This document shows positions 26,525-35,902 of a stretch of DNA of 64,000 nucleotides, piece by piece. Numbering within the stretch: position 1 is the first letter of the stretch; the number at the start of each line of letters is the position of its first letter. Origin of the DNA: Roseiarcus sp963824475 (lineage in GTDB: Bacteria; Pseudomonadota; Alphaproteobacteria; Rhizobiales; Beijerinckiaceae). Position numbers and translations under genes: made by a program. The stretch spans positions 62,001-126,000 of the forward strand of contig CAWGPR010000012.1 of the NCBI GenBank assembly GCA_963824475.1. The letters run 5' to 3'. The notes under the pieces are model-generated. The model saw nothing but the letters and a program-made list of their open reading frames with translations, was not told where the DNA came from and did no database searches.

Positions 26525-27691
26525 TCAAGCGACAGCCATCCGCAGTGCGACGCCGACAGGGATTTCTCCGATTGTCGCCAGTCGCCACAGGGCGATCAGC
26601 AGCTTTCGGGCAAGCGCCACGATCATTGTCTTCTTACGCTTCCCAGCAACATCTTCGGTTCGGCCTCGGTACCACTGCGCTAGGGCGCTGTCCTTCTGAA
26701 AGCGCAGGAAGCGCCACGCCAGTTGAATGAGACCGCGACGCACCCGCGCGTTGCCCGCCTTAGACAAACCCTGCTCACGTCGTTTCGACCCGCTCTCGTC
26801 TGGCGATCCGGTGAGGCCGGCGTACCGGGCCACGGCCCGTCGGTCTCGCAGGTTTCTGGACAGAACTTCTTGCACCAGCATATCCGCGGTCTCGACGCCG
26901 ACGCCGATGACGCGCGCCAACATCCGAACCATCGCATGCCGGCCAGTGGGAGGCGCCCGTTCCAAGCGCTCCAGCCGAGCCTGCTCGATGGCGTTGATCT
27001 GCTCGCGGACCCAAGCCAGTCGGGCCATGTCGCGTCGCATCTCGTCCAACATGTTGGGCGGAATTGGCGTCTCCTCTGGAGTCCGCAATGTGTCAAGCTT
27101 TTGCGGCGCCGTGGGCAGTCCCGGCTTGAAGCCGCGAATGCCGAGCCGGACCAGGGCTGCCTTCATGCGATTGATGATCCGCGTGCGTTCGCCCACCAGG
27201 ACTTCGCGCTCGCGGCTGGGACGCCTGGCGTCTTCTTCCTCGAGCGTGGGGATCGCCACCATTTTGCAGTGACGCGGCTCGCCGCGCAGCCATCCCAGAA
27301 ACACGCGGATGAGCATCTCAGTATCGAGCCGATCCGTCTTGGCTCGGCGGGGCTCGCGCGATACCGCGACGCTCGTCGAATGCATGACGAAGGTCTCGAC
27401 GCCATGGACCCGCAGCCATCGGGCCAGCCAAAACCCATCGCGACCAGACTCGAAAGCGAGAACGGTCCGTGTGATCGCTCTGCCAACTTTTGTCGCTCGA
27501 TCCCGCCAACCCTCCACCAAATGCAAGAGTGCAGTTGGATCGGGATCCAGTTTCTTCAGTGGTCGCCGTTCAATTCCAGGAACCACGCCGGCAGCCAGCC
27601 AGCTCGATTGACTCAACTCGACTACGATCACCAACGTGCTGATTTGTTCAAAGGCAATCAAAGAACGGCTCAGGTCATCAACTTGGATCAT
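26525..27691 (-). CDS. IS110-family transposase (DEDD type)
   Basis: A 388-residue IS110-type transposase. The N-terminal RuvC-like domain has LVIVVELSQSSW, VLAFESGRDGFWLARWL and AKTDRLDTEMLIR (acidic residues of the DEDD set, with E in place of the usual first D). The C-terminal transposase_20 domain has VIGVGVETADMLVQEV, ARYAGLTGSPDESG and KAGNARVRRGLIQLAW with the conserved Ser region. Frame appears intact. IS110 elements lack classical inverted repeats, so I give no element ends. Confidence 0.85.
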   Translation of the reverse strand: MIQVDDLSRSLIAFEQISTLVIVVELSQSSWLAAGVVPGIERRPLKKLDPDPTALLHLVEGWRDRATKVGRAITRTVLAFESGRDGFWLARWLRVHGVETFVMHSTSVAVSREPRRAKTDRLDTEMLIRVFLGWLRGEPRHCKMVAIPTLEEEDARRPSREREVLVGERTRIINRMKAALVRLGIRGFKPGLPTAPQKLDTLRTPEETPIPPNMLDEMRRDMARLAWVREQINAIEQARLERLERAPPTGRHAMVRMLARVIGVGVETADMLVQEVLSRNLRDRRAVARYAGLTGSPDESGSKRREQGLSKAGNARVRRGLIQLAWRFLRFQKDSALAQWYRGRTEDVAGKRKKTMIVALARKLLIALWRLATIGEIPVGVALRMAVA

Positions 27692-27957
27692 GGGGCACCT
27701 CTATCGGCTTTCGCACACGACAAAGTGCCAGACCTTTGTCGCGGTCCCCATAGTTTCTGGACCCTTTGCCGCCCTTCAAGATCGGGCCTATGAACGGCGC
27801 CAGAAAGCAGTCTTCGGCTGAAGACGAAGGATGAGCCAGTCGCGGACATTCGCTCTCGGAGGAAGAATTCGAGCCGACCACAGGCGGAGATGACGATCGC
27901 GCAGTGATCAATGACGCCGATCCGGAGCAGCTGGGATCCGCAATGCTGGAGAACAAC

Positions 27958-29526
27958 ATGAATAGGAATAGAGAAAACGTCGACTCCAAGGAACCAAAGC
28001 TCGATCGCCGATCTGTTCTAGGCCTTGCGGGCGCTGCGATAAGCGCGACAGCGGCCTCCATTGCGGGCCCTGTGTCGCCTGAGACTCAGCACTCCGATAT
28101 CGTGATGCTCGATGCGGTCGCCCTATCGAGCGCCATTCACACAAGGCAGCTCTCCTGTGTCGAGGTGATGACCGCCTATCTAAATCATATTGAACGCCTC
28201 AATCCGAAGGTGAACGCCATCGTGGCGCTCGAGGACCGCGGCGGATTGATCTCGCAGGCGGCAGAGCGCGATGCGCAACTCGCGCGGGGGGAACCCATGG
28301 GGCCGCTGCACGGGTTCCCGCACGCGGTGAAAGATCTTCAGCCCGTGAAGGGTATTCGGTCCACACAGGGTTCACCGATCCTGAAAGATTTCATTCCATC
28401 GGCCGATAGCCTCATGGTTGAGCGGCTGCGCAAGGCAGGCGCGATCATCATCGGCAAGACAAACGCCCCTGAATTTGGGCTTGGGTCTCATACCTACAAT
28501 CCAGTCTATGGAATAACGCGAAATGCGTACGACCAGACCCGCTCGGCGGGTGGAAGCAGCGGCGGCGCCGCCGTCTCGCTCGCGCTTCGCATGTTGCCGG
28601 TGGCGGACGGCTCAGACTATGGGGGGAGCCTTCGCAATCCAGCGGGTTGGAACAACGTGGTCGGCTTTCGCACCAGCATCGGCCGTGTCCCGAACGACGC
28701 GCGCGATGTATGGCTCCCATCCATAGGCGTCACCGGGCCGATGGCCCGCAACATAAGTGATCTGAGCTTGTTGCTCTCCGTGCAAGCCGGATACGACGCT
28801 CGTGCTCCCCTCTCCATGGAAGGAAGCGCTAGCGCGTCCCAGGGCTCGCTAGAAGCGTCCTTCAAGGGGAAGCGAATCGCGTGGGCAGGAGACTTTAAGG
28901 GCTATACGCCGTATGAGTCGGGCGTGCTCGACGTCTGCAAAGGCGCCCTTAAGGTGTTCGAGAGTATTGGCTGCGCGGTCGATGAAACGCAGCCGGATTA
29001 CCCACTCGACGCTGTTTGGCAGGCGGTGCTCCGCATTCGCGGCTGGCAGCAGGGCGGCGCAATTTTCGGGCTCTACAATGACCCAGCAAAACGGGCTCTG
29101 CTTAAGCCGGAAGCTATCTACGAAATCGAGCTCGGGCTTAAACAGTCAGCCTATGACATTACCGCGGCATCTGTGGTCCGGTCTGAATGGTATCAGGCTG
29201 TGCGCCGCATGTTTGAGAACTACGATTACTTCATAGTGCCGACAGCTCAGCTCTTCCCATTCGATGCCGAAATCCATTGGCCGCAGGAGATCGCAGGCCA
29301 AAAAATGGAAACGTACCACGAGTGGATGAAAGCGGTCCTTCTCGTCTCAATGTCTGGCTGTCCAGCATTGACTGTGCCGGCCGGCTTCGGTGGCGAGCGC
29401 AATTTGCCGATGGGCATCCAGATCATCGCCCCTAACCACCGCGAGTTCGATTGCCTCCGCTTGGGTTACGCTTACACAAGCGCGGTGAATTGGACCAATG
29501 CGCGGCTGCCTGCGCTGCTGAGCTAA
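27958..29526 (+). CDS. Tat-exported amidase (amidase signature family)
   Basis: A 522-residue amidase signature enzyme from ATG 27958 (GGAG 7 bases upstream; a GTG 18 codons earlier is possible). The N-terminus has DRRSVLGLAGAAISATAAS, a twin-arginine signal. The Ser-cisSer-Lys triad is visible: K125 in HAVKDL, S211 in SAGGSSGG and nucleophile S224 in SDYGGSLRNPA. Members cleave amide bonds of varied small substrates; with the Tat signal this one acts in the periplasm. It is not in the formamidase operon, but both point to amide use. Frame intact. Confidence 0.85.
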   Translation: MNRNRENVDSKEPKLDRRSVLGLAGAAISATAASIAGPVSPETQHSDIVMLDAVALSSAIHTRQLSCVEVMTAYLNHIERLNPKVNAIVALEDRGGLISQAAERDAQLARGEPMGPLHGFPHAVKDLQPVKGIRSTQGSPILKDFIPSADSLMVERLRKAGAIIIGKTNAPEFGLGSHTYNPVYGITRNAYDQTRSAGGSSGGAAVSLALRMLPVADGSDYGGSLRNPAGWNNVVGFRTSIGRVPNDARDVWLPSIGVTGPMARNISDLSLLLSVQAGYDARAPLSMEGSASASQGSLEASFKGKRIAWAGDFKGYTPYESGVLDVCKGALKVFESIGCAVDETQPDYPLDAVWQAVLRIRGWQQGGAIFGLYNDPAKRALLKPEAIYEIELGLKQSAYDITAASVVRSEWYQAVRRMFENYDYFIVPTAQLFPFDAEIHWPQEIAGQKMETYHEWMKAVLLVSMSGCPALTVPAGFGGERNLPMGIQIIAPNHREFDCLRLGYAYTSAVNWTNARLPALLS

Positions 29527-29869
29527 CTTTGGCTGCTTGTGAAGGCAAGCGCTTCACCAGGCTCTTCCCTGCCCGCAACGCGCCGTTTCGGAGAGTCCGC
29601 TTCGGGTTGGGGCGGAGAGTCGCCAAGTGAACGGAAGAGCGGTGAACCCATGTTTCGCGCTCGATATGGAATGCCGGCTTCGGCGCGCGCTCCGGTCCTT
29701 CCCGAGGTGATCCTCGTAGGCGCGCTTTCCGCCCATATGAGGCGTCCAGAGCGGTCGTCCGGTAGGTCCGCAGAACGTCAACTCCAGCCGTCCGGTGTGC
29801 GCACATAGCGGCCGTTCCCTGACGGTCTGGCGAAATGGCGCTTATTGCCGAAATGTGCGACCATAGAGA
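29527..29869. other. Gap holding dispersed repeat F
   Basis: No gene is supported here. The repeat occupies about 29725-29835 and the rest shows nothing recognisable. Confidence 0.4.
29725..29835 (+). repeat. Dispersed intergenic repeat, copy F (both modules)
   Basis: Upstream module CGCTTTCCGCCCATATGAGG, then CGTCCAGAGCGGTC, followed by GTCAACTCCAGCCGTCCGGT and core GTGCGCACATAGCGGCCGTT, CCCTGACGGTCTGGCG. Closest to copy E in the CTCCAGCCGTCCGG part. Confidence 0.7.
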
Positions 29870-30190
29870 ATGGTCAAGAAAGAACGCCGAAGGCGTCCGA
29901 CTTCGGGAGAAGGCGCGTCCAACGCTCTCGACCGTTGGGACGAGGAAGGTGGGGCGCCAGCCGGGCTGTGGCCCTTGCCTTATGAAACCGGCGACTTGCT
30001 CGAGCCGGAGCGCCGAGTTCTGGAATGTCTTGGCGCCGCCCTCGTCAGCGAATGGAGTAATCTGCCCACCGACGTTCAGCGCAAACTGTTCGAGCATGCG
30101 ACTTCGGGCAAATTACGCGACGCTGCTCTATTGAAGACGCGGATCGCCCGTTTCCTGCATGACCATAAAGACAATTCCGATTCCCGCTAG
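29870..30190 (+). CDS. Conserved small hypothetical protein (Rhizobiales type)
   Basis: Encodes 106 residues: ERRRRPTSGEGASNALDRWD at the N-terminus, then LLEPERRVLECLGAALVSEW and LPTDVQRKLFEHAT..LK.RIARFLHDHK. I recognise the pattern as a common small Rhizobiales protein without known function, mostly helical and charged. Frame and start (ATG 29870) are clean. Confidence 0.7.
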   Translation: MVKKERRRRPTSGEGASNALDRWDEEGGAPAGLWPLPYETGDLLEPERRVLECLGAALVSEWSNLPTDVQRKLFEHATSGKLRDAALLKTRIARFLHDHKDNSDSR

Positions 30191-30343
30191 TTTCTAAACA
30201 TTGTCGACGCCTAATGAAAGGCGCGTCAGCCAGAACAGGACAAACCCTGGCGGGGAACTCTTTGAACAAGAGCGATTTCATTCCAGGCGAGGCGCCCGAG
30301 GTCGCGTCCAAGGATCGGCTTTGGGTCTTTGGTGGGATTGGCG

Positions 30344-30547
30344 TCAGGTCCCGTCCGCACCCAAGTCTCGTGTGCCGGCGAGGCGAGCGACAACGTCTTC
30401 AAAAGACATTGCGATGTTGGCTGAGCCGCCGTCCGGAAGGCAGACAAGCACGAGTTTTGGCTCAATCTCGACGATGCTTGTAACGCTATTCGGATTGATC
30501 GCGATCCGCTGGCCGCCCTCTTGCGAGAATATCGGATAGGTTGCCAT
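30344..30547 (-). CDS. Small hypothetical protein
   Basis: Encodes 67 residues: MATYPIFSQEGGQRIAINPN, then SIVEIEPKLVLVCLPDGGSA and a helix FEDVVARLAG. The strand-turn-strand then helix layout resembles small FlbD-like proteins (rules and identity not established). ATG 30547 chosen as the first Met of the conserved-looking part; the open frame extends upstream without a ribosome-binding site. Confidence 0.5.
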   Translation of the reverse strand: MATYPIFSQEGGQRIAINPNSVTSIVEIEPKLVLVCLPDGGSANIAMSFEDVVARLAGTRDLGADGT

Positions 30548-30691
30548 CGACACGCTCACTTGCTTTTGCCTCGCAGACGGAAGCGAATGGCTCCCACCAG
30601 CGTTCGTCCACGGGGCCACCGGCGCTAACATTCGTTGAGCAAGCGGGTAAAATTGCCGAGCACGACTTGTCGAGCCCGGCAAGTCTTGAGA

Positions 30692-30973
30692 TTACGACGC
30701 GAAGCGAACGTTGGGCGAACCCACAACGCCGGCCTTCGTCATCGCGGCCTTCAGTTCGTCTCCGCCGAGCCAAGTACGAGCTTTCGCCACGTCGGCGACA
30801 TCCTGCAGGATTAGGACATCATTGGGGTCTTCGGCGCTTCGGAATACTCTGCCATTCGTGATGCCTGCCGCGTGGCGGGCCTTCTCATGGTCATCGTAAC
30901 CCTTACGCCATGCAGCGTAGTCCTTGACTTTGTGGTGGATCGTCAAGTTTTCGGTTTGATTCTGTGCATTCAT
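30692..30973 (-). CDS. Small dimeric alpha/beta-barrel (ABM/cyclase-like) protein
   Basis: Encodes 93 residues: LTIHHKVKDYAAWRKGYDDH, RVFRSAEDPNDVLILQDVAD, then ARTWLGGDELKAAMTKAGVV. This is the ferredoxin-like pattern of the antibiotic-biosynthesis-monooxygenase/cyclase-type superfamily of small dimeric proteins. Specific role unknown. ATG 30973 is chosen since TTTGGAG lies upstream at good spacing; an earlier in-frame Met at 31021 lacks one. Confidence 0.65.
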   Translation of the reverse strand: MNAQNQTENLTIHHKVKDYAAWRKGYDDHEKARHAAGITNGRVFRSAEDPNDVLILQDVADVAKARTWLGGDELKAAMTKAGVVGSPNVRFAS

Positions 30974-31208
30974 TGGCGTGACTCCAAAAAGAAATAAAGT
31001 ATAATTTCGAATGATGTGCATCCGAAATACACTTGATACGTAAACCTATTTTTTACGATTACAAGGCGTCGCCCCAATTTATACGTAATGATCGCTCGAG
31101 ACGATTAGAGTGAGTTTGATGCCGATGGCCACGAAGGCGACCGCCTTCGCCAACTCCGACGCTTCGTGACGAAATTGGCCTGCGGCAGATGTCGGTTTCC
31201 GCCCGAAA

Positions 31209-31385
31209 TCATCCGACAGGTAGCTCTCGGACGATGCGCACGCCCGCCAGCACGCCGTGCAGCTCCGTGTTGACAAAGTCGGCGATGCCGTGCGGCCGGT
31301 TCTCGGCGTAAGCGAACAGCGCACCCAGCAGGCTAGAACTGAGGGTGATCCAGACGACAACGCGGAGCGCGTTGGGCTGTGGCAT
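31209..31385 (-). CDS. Small protein with one membrane segment, perhaps a cyclase fragment
   Basis: Encodes 58 residues: MPQPNALRVVVWITLSSSLL, then a stretch ending TELHGVLAGVRIVRELPVG. One hydrophobic helix near the N-terminus. The wording resembles the membrane lead-in of some adenylate cyclases, so this may be a truncated gene; no cyclase domain follows. Confidence 0.35.
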   Translation of the reverse strand: MPQPNALRVVVWITLSSSLLGALFAYAENRPHGIADFVNTELHGVLAGVRIVRELPVG

Positions 31386-31701
31386 CGCTGGCGATCATAG
31401 GCTGAGTTTTTGCGCAAAGCGGCGGAACCGTTCCCAAGGTTTGGACCGATCCCGTGAAAGGCGGTGAGCTTGCACGGGCAGCGCAACCGGAACCAACGAC
31501 ACAATCGCGACCAACAACAGCTTTGACTCTTGTGCTCGAACAGACCCATCGTCGCCTCCTTGGAGAATGGGCCGCGCCCGCAACGGTCCTTGCCGCTGTC
31601 TTCGGAAGCGCGGCGTTGAAATTTGAAGGTTGAGACTTTTGCGGAGTTTATGCGGTTTCTAAGGGTGGAGAAGGAGCGGCTCAGAGGAAGGAGGCTTGAA
31701 C

Positions 31702-31878
31702 ATGGGCGTTATCACGGACATCGCGCTTGGCGTAGTCGGCGCGATCGTTGGAGGCTTCATCTTCTCGGCCGTTTTCGCGATGACCGGCGTTAGCGGCCTC
31801 AACATCTGGAGCCTCGTCGTCTCGTCGATCGGGGCGATCATTGTGCTGTTGATCTACCACGCTGTGGCGAGAACTTGA
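31702..31878 (+). CDS. GlsB/YeaQ/YmgE-type membrane protein, short form
   Basis: Encodes 58 residues with two hydrophobic helices: GVITDIALGVVGAIVGGFIF and SLVVSSIGAIIVLLIYHAVA. This matches the C-terminal part of the transglycosylase-associated (GlsB/YeaQ/YmgE) family, small stress-linked inner-membrane proteins usually of 80-90 residues; the first helix of the family is missing. AGGAGG lies 8 bases before the ATG, so the short form can be translated. Confidence 0.65.
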   Translation: MGVITDIALGVVGAIVGGFIFSAVFAMTGVSGLNIWSLVVSSIGAIIVLLIYHAVART

Positions 31879-31971
31879 CCCGCTCGCTCGCATCGGAATG
31901 CGCGCCGCCCACTAGCAAGGCGAGTCTTACTGTCGATTTTTTGCGCCGCGGTCTCGCCAGTCATTGTTCAG

Positions 31972-32188
31972 GTGGTGACGACCCAGGCGGACGGACTCGT
32001 CGTCGGCGAGGTCAAGGTTCCGGTTGGCGACGTTGAAATACCGGCCTATCGCGCGATGCTGGACCAAGGGGACCGTTCCCGACGGTGCTTGTGGTGCACG
32101 AGATTTACGGCGTGTATGAGCACTTGGCGCGAGCCGCGCCGGCGACGCCGTCTCCGCCGCCCATTTCGTTCGTGCACGCGATGTGCAA
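31972..32188 (+). pseudogene. N-terminal fragment of a dienelactone hydrolase, frameshifted
   Basis: Reads VTTQADGLVVGEVKVPVGDV then EIPAYRAM in one frame and GPFPTVLVVHEIYGVYEHLA in another, which is the start of a dienelactone hydrolase family protein. The frame slips at about 32078 and the rest of the enzyme (catalytic Cys, Asp, His region) is absent. The VgrG gene starts shortly after, so this looks like a scar left beside the type VI genes. Confidence 0.55.
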
Positions 32189-32236
32189 GATTCCGATCGC
32201 GAGCAGGTCGCTGTCTCGATGACGAGCGAGGTCATA

Positions 32237-34199
32237 ATGACGAAGGCGACGCAGGATGGCTGCCCCGGCAAACTCGCCACGCCGTTGGGCAAAGACGTGC
32301 TCCTGCTCGCGAGCTTCGAGGCCTCCGAGGCGATGGGGGAACTGTTCGAGATCCGCATCGACGCGTTGAGCGAGCAGGCCGACATCGATTTCGACAAGGC
32401 GCTGGGCCAGAATTGCAGCATCCACCTGAAGACGACCGACGACGCCGGCCGCGACTTCAGCGGAGTGCTCACCGAAGCGCGCTCAACCGGTCGGCGAGAC
32501 GATTTTTACGCCTATTCGCTGGTGCTTCGGCCCTGGCTTTGGCTGCTGTCCCTGACCTCGGACTGCTGTATCTTCCCGAATATGGACCCGAAACAAATCA
32601 TCAAACAGGTCTTCGAGGACCGTGGCTTCACCAATGTGCTCGACCTCGCGGTCCAGAATTATCCGACGCTTGAGTACACAGTTCAGTACCGTGAGACGGA
32701 TTTGGCCTTCGTCTTGCGCCTGATGGAGGAGTACGGAATCTATTACTACTTCCAGTTCGAGCCCAGCGAGGGCGATTCGCCCAGCATCCATTATCTCGTT
32801 CTCGCCGATTCCACGGCCCATGCCCGGCTTCCGAAGCCGGACGAAGTTGTCTATCTGCCGACGACCGTCAGCGCGCGGCGCGATGCGCAGCAGTTCAACG
32901 ACTGGAAGAAGAGTCACACGGTGGTGACCGGCGTCTACACTCTCAATGACTACGACTACAACAAGCCCCCCGCAAATCTCCTCGCGACGAAGCAGCATGA
33001 ATACAAATTCGAACATGGCGATATGGAGATCTACGACTATCCCGGCGATTACGACAAACAGGACGAGGGCGCGAACCTGGCTCAGGTCCGCGTCGATACG
33101 CAGCGCACTCCCAATTTATATTGCGACGCGTCCGGAAGCGCCCCGTCGCTGACCGCGGGCTATGTGATTAAACGCAGGACGCCGAGCGAGGGCGATACGG
33201 ACGACGGAGACTATCTGATCGTGCGCTGCTCCCACGCCTTTGGCTACCAGAGCTACGAGTTCGAGCGCCGGCGGCGCCGGCGCGAATTACTCCGGCTCGT
33301 ATCACCTCGCGAAGAGCGATATTCCCTATCGCATGCCCCAGCGGACGCGCAGGCCGGTCATAGCCGGGACGCAATCGGCTCTGGTTATCGGCAAATCCGG
33401 CGAGGAAATCGACGTCGACGAGGCCGGGCGCATCCTCGTGCAGTTCTACTGGGACCGCAAGAAGAAGCCGTCGCGCAGGGTCCGCATCGCGCAGGCCTGG
33501 GCGGGAAAGGATCGCGGCGCGTTCTACCTTCCGCGCATTGGTGACGAAGTGATGGTGGCCTACGAGGAGGGCGACCCCGACCGCCCGATCGTCGTGGGCT
33601 CGGTCTACAATGGCGACAATGAAGTCGTGCTTAGTCTGCCGCCAAGGAAGACCGTCACCGGGCTCCTGGGCAAATCGTCGAAGGGCGGAGGCTCCTCGAC
33701 CCACAACGCCAACGCCTGGTGGTTCGACGACCTGCGAGGCCAGGAGACCTTCTACGTGCGGGCGCGCAAGGATTTGTACCTGCGCGCGTACAGTGATGAG
33801 AACATTCGCATCGGGGGCAACGTCACGGAGAGTGTCGGCGGGGACGAGACGATCACCGTCGGCGGCCCGACGGGGGGCGGCAATTTCACCGTCAACGCCT
33901 TTCAGACAATCACGCTCAACGTTGGACCGACCGGGGCCCCCCTCACCCAGATCAAGATGGATCAGACGAGCATCACGCTCAGCGTCGGGCTCGGCGGGGT
34001 GCTGGCGCAGATCAGGCTGGATCCGTCGGGCGTGACGATCAGCGGAACGCCGGCCTCGCAGCTGATGGTTCAGCCGAGCGGCATCACCACGGTGACCCCG
34101 ATGATCAGCTTCACCTACGGGCCGGTGACCTTCGTGTCGCCGATGGTCACCATTCCGGTGGTCACCGGCATGACGGCCGCCGGGCTGCCGATTATCTAG
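32237..34199 (+). CDS. vgrG: VgrG (TssI) type VI secretion spike protein, split by a frameshift
   Basis: The first frame (to about 33270) gives the gp27-like part: LLASFEASEAMGELFEIRID, KQIIKQVFEDRGF, DLAFVLRLMEEYGIYYYFQF. After SYEFE the second frame carries on with YHLAKSDIPYRMPQRTRRP, the OB-fold VDEAGRILVQFYWDR, AFYLPRIGDEVMVAYEEGDP and the gp5-like beta-helix with Gly-rich repeats. The shift is in a GC-rich repeat (GGCGGCGCCGGCGCG near 33270), so it could be real or a sequencing error. VgrG forms the trimeric tip that carries effectors. ATG 32237 has GAGG upstream. No other T6SS core gene is in the window; DUF6931 and an effector-like gene follow. Confidence 0.82.
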
Positions 34200-34211
34200 G
34201 GGAACAGGGAA

Positions 34212-34784
34212 ATGCCCTCCCGGGTCCGTTTTGCCCTCGCGCGCGACGTCTTCGAGACGTTCGCGGACTTGAAGTTCGCCGCCGCGCAGCCGTCCGGCGA
34301 CTCCGCCCCGCTCGACCACGCGCGCGCGCTCCTCGCCGAGCCGCGCCCGAGCGAGGCGATCATTTTCCTCGCCCATCTGTTGCCGCGCCGGGAGGCGGTG
34401 TGGTGGGCGGTCCAATGCGTGCGCGCGATGCTCGGCTCGCGCGCCGAGGACGAGGCGTTGCGCGCCGCAGACGAGTGGGTTCGCACACCGGAGGAAGACA
34501 AGCGCCGCGCCGCGCTCGACACCGCCAGCGCGGCGGATCCGCGCGCTCCAACGACTTGGCTCGCTTATGCGGCGGGCTGGTCGGGCGGCAGCCTCAGCGC
34601 TCCCGATCAGGAGCCGGCGCGGCCGCCGCCCGCGGCGTGCGCCACGGCGGCGAATGCGGCCGTCATGTTGGCGGTCACACAGGGCGACCCGCTCGGCGTT
34701 GTTGATCGAATCCGGGCTTGCGCTGAAGCTGGCGTCCGGTTCGCGGACGGCGGAGACGCCCGCGTGAGTGCGCCTAAGGCGTGA
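34212..34784 (+). CDS. DUF6931 family protein next to vgrG
   Basis: Encodes 190 Ala-rich residues: FALARDVFETFADLKFAAAQ, EAIIFLAHLLPRREAVWWAV and ACATAANAAVMLAVTQGD. These fit the DUF6931 family, which is typically found beside type VI secretion or VgrG genes; it may be an adaptor/chaperone for loading an effector on VgrG (inference). Start 12 bp after vgrG with GGGGAACAGGGAA as ribosome-binding region. Confidence 0.65.
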   Translation: MPSRVRFALARDVFETFADLKFAAAQPSGDSAPLDHARALLAEPRPSEAIIFLAHLLPRREAVWWAVQCVRAMLGSRAEDEALRAADEWVRTPEEDKRRAALDTASAADPRAPTTWLAYAAGWSGGSLSAPDQEPARPPPAACATAANAAVMLAVTQGDPLGVVDRIRACAEAGVRFADGGDARVSAPKA

Positions 34785-34880
34785 CTGTTGTGTGGTTCCG
34801 GGGCGCCCCCTCTCCACGTTCCGCGAACAGGATTGAGCCGCGCGAACGCAAGGTGTCGGTGATTTGTCAGGGATACGGCG

Positions 34881-35834
34881 ATGCCCACTTTCGCGCAAAT
34901 TCATCTGGAATTCGATGAGCTGACCAAAGACACGAATTACCCGAGAAATGATAAACTTCCGGGTTTCATGACAGTATACTTGAAGAATGCTGACGATTGG
35001 GCCCGTGCAGCGAAGAAGAAGGAATGGCTGTTGAGCCACTCAGGAATGACGGACGCTGATTTTGACGCGGCGAACAAAAGGGGAGACAAGGACGCCCAGT
35101 TTGCCAAAAACACGTCTTGCTGCATGCAGGTTAGCAATGCGTTCAACACGACGCCGGCAAAGCAGCCGACCAACATCTACCACAGGATTCCGGCGTCCAG
35201 TTTCTGGCGCGCCAACCCTCAATTTAGCGGTGGAAACGGCTATTACGTCCTGGCCGTCAACGAATTGGCCAACTACCTGACGACGAAATACGGCGGAACC
35301 GACCAGGCGACGAAGCAGGATTTGGCGGGCAAAAAGGGCATTCTGACTTTCGGGGGCCAGCACACGGAGTTCTGGGATGGAACCGACATTCTGCAAAAAG
35401 GCTTAATGGATCAGACATTTATGACTCAGGCTTGGGGGAAGCGGGTTTTGTTTTGGGAGATCAATGGGTTGTTGGGCGGGCTATTGGTTCCTCCGTGGCT
35501 GGAGGGCTGGTGGACGGTGTCTGATGGCAGCAAGCCTCTCTATTATTTTTACTTTTCCAGTCAGGCGGTAGTAACCTATGTCACCTCCAAGCCAAATCCG
35601 AATCTCTTGCCCAACCCGAACGAAATCAAGAATGAAGGGAAGGTGACGACAACGATAAAAGGACAGAGCATTCTCGGGTTCGTCATCGACTGGAAACCCG
35701 ACCCCCAAACTCATGTCGCAACAAAAGAGACCCTGATCCTTCCACCGACAATCACAACGACCTTGATGATGAGCAACTGGAATTTGAAGTCGAACAAGAT
35801 TGCGACGTTGCCGGTCAATAAGGGCGTCTCGTAA
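34881..35834 (+). CDS. Putative type VI effector, Tae4-like peptidoglycan amidase with C-terminal extension
   Basis: A 317-residue protein without signal peptide. The N-terminal half fits NlpC/P60-type T6SS amidases of the Tae4 kind: Cys pair C80-C81 in NTSCCMQVSNAFN at a helix start, and GQHTEFWDG with H161 and D166 as likely His and acidic residues. About 120 residues follow after the catalytic half, with a Trp/Tyr-rich stretch and SILGFVIDWKPDP, which do not belong to Tae4 and may be for loading or another function. It follows vgrG and DUF6931 in the same direction, and the base composition is clearly more AT-rich than neighbours, a sign of transfer. No immunity (Tai4-like) gene follows. 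Confidence 0.6.
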   Translation: MPTFAQIHLEFDELTKDTNYPRNDKLPGFMTVYLKNADDWARAAKKKEWLLSHSGMTDADFDAANKRGDKDAQFAKNTSCCMQVSNAFNTTPAKQPTNIYHRIPASSFWRANPQFSGGNGYYVLAVNELANYLTTKYGGTDQATKQDLAGKKGILTFGGQHTEFWDGTDILQKGLMDQTFMTQAWGKRVLFWEINGLLGGLLVPPWLEGWWTVSDGSKPLYYFYFSSQAVVTYVTSKPNPNLLPNPNEIKNEGKVTTTIKGQSILGFVIDWKPDPQTHVATKETLILPPTITTTLMMSNWNLKSNKIATLPVNKGVS

Positions 35835-35902
35835 TTCGCTGGACAAGCCTCGACGTCAAGGACTTGGCAAACCGGGCTCTTGAGAAATGCGGCTAGGGCG
35901 GG

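Noticed and set aside
33168..35039. 623-codon minus-strand frame across vgrG and DUF6931
   Set aside because: Arg-rich antisense frame of GC-rich coding DNA without any domain; the plus-strand genes are certain.
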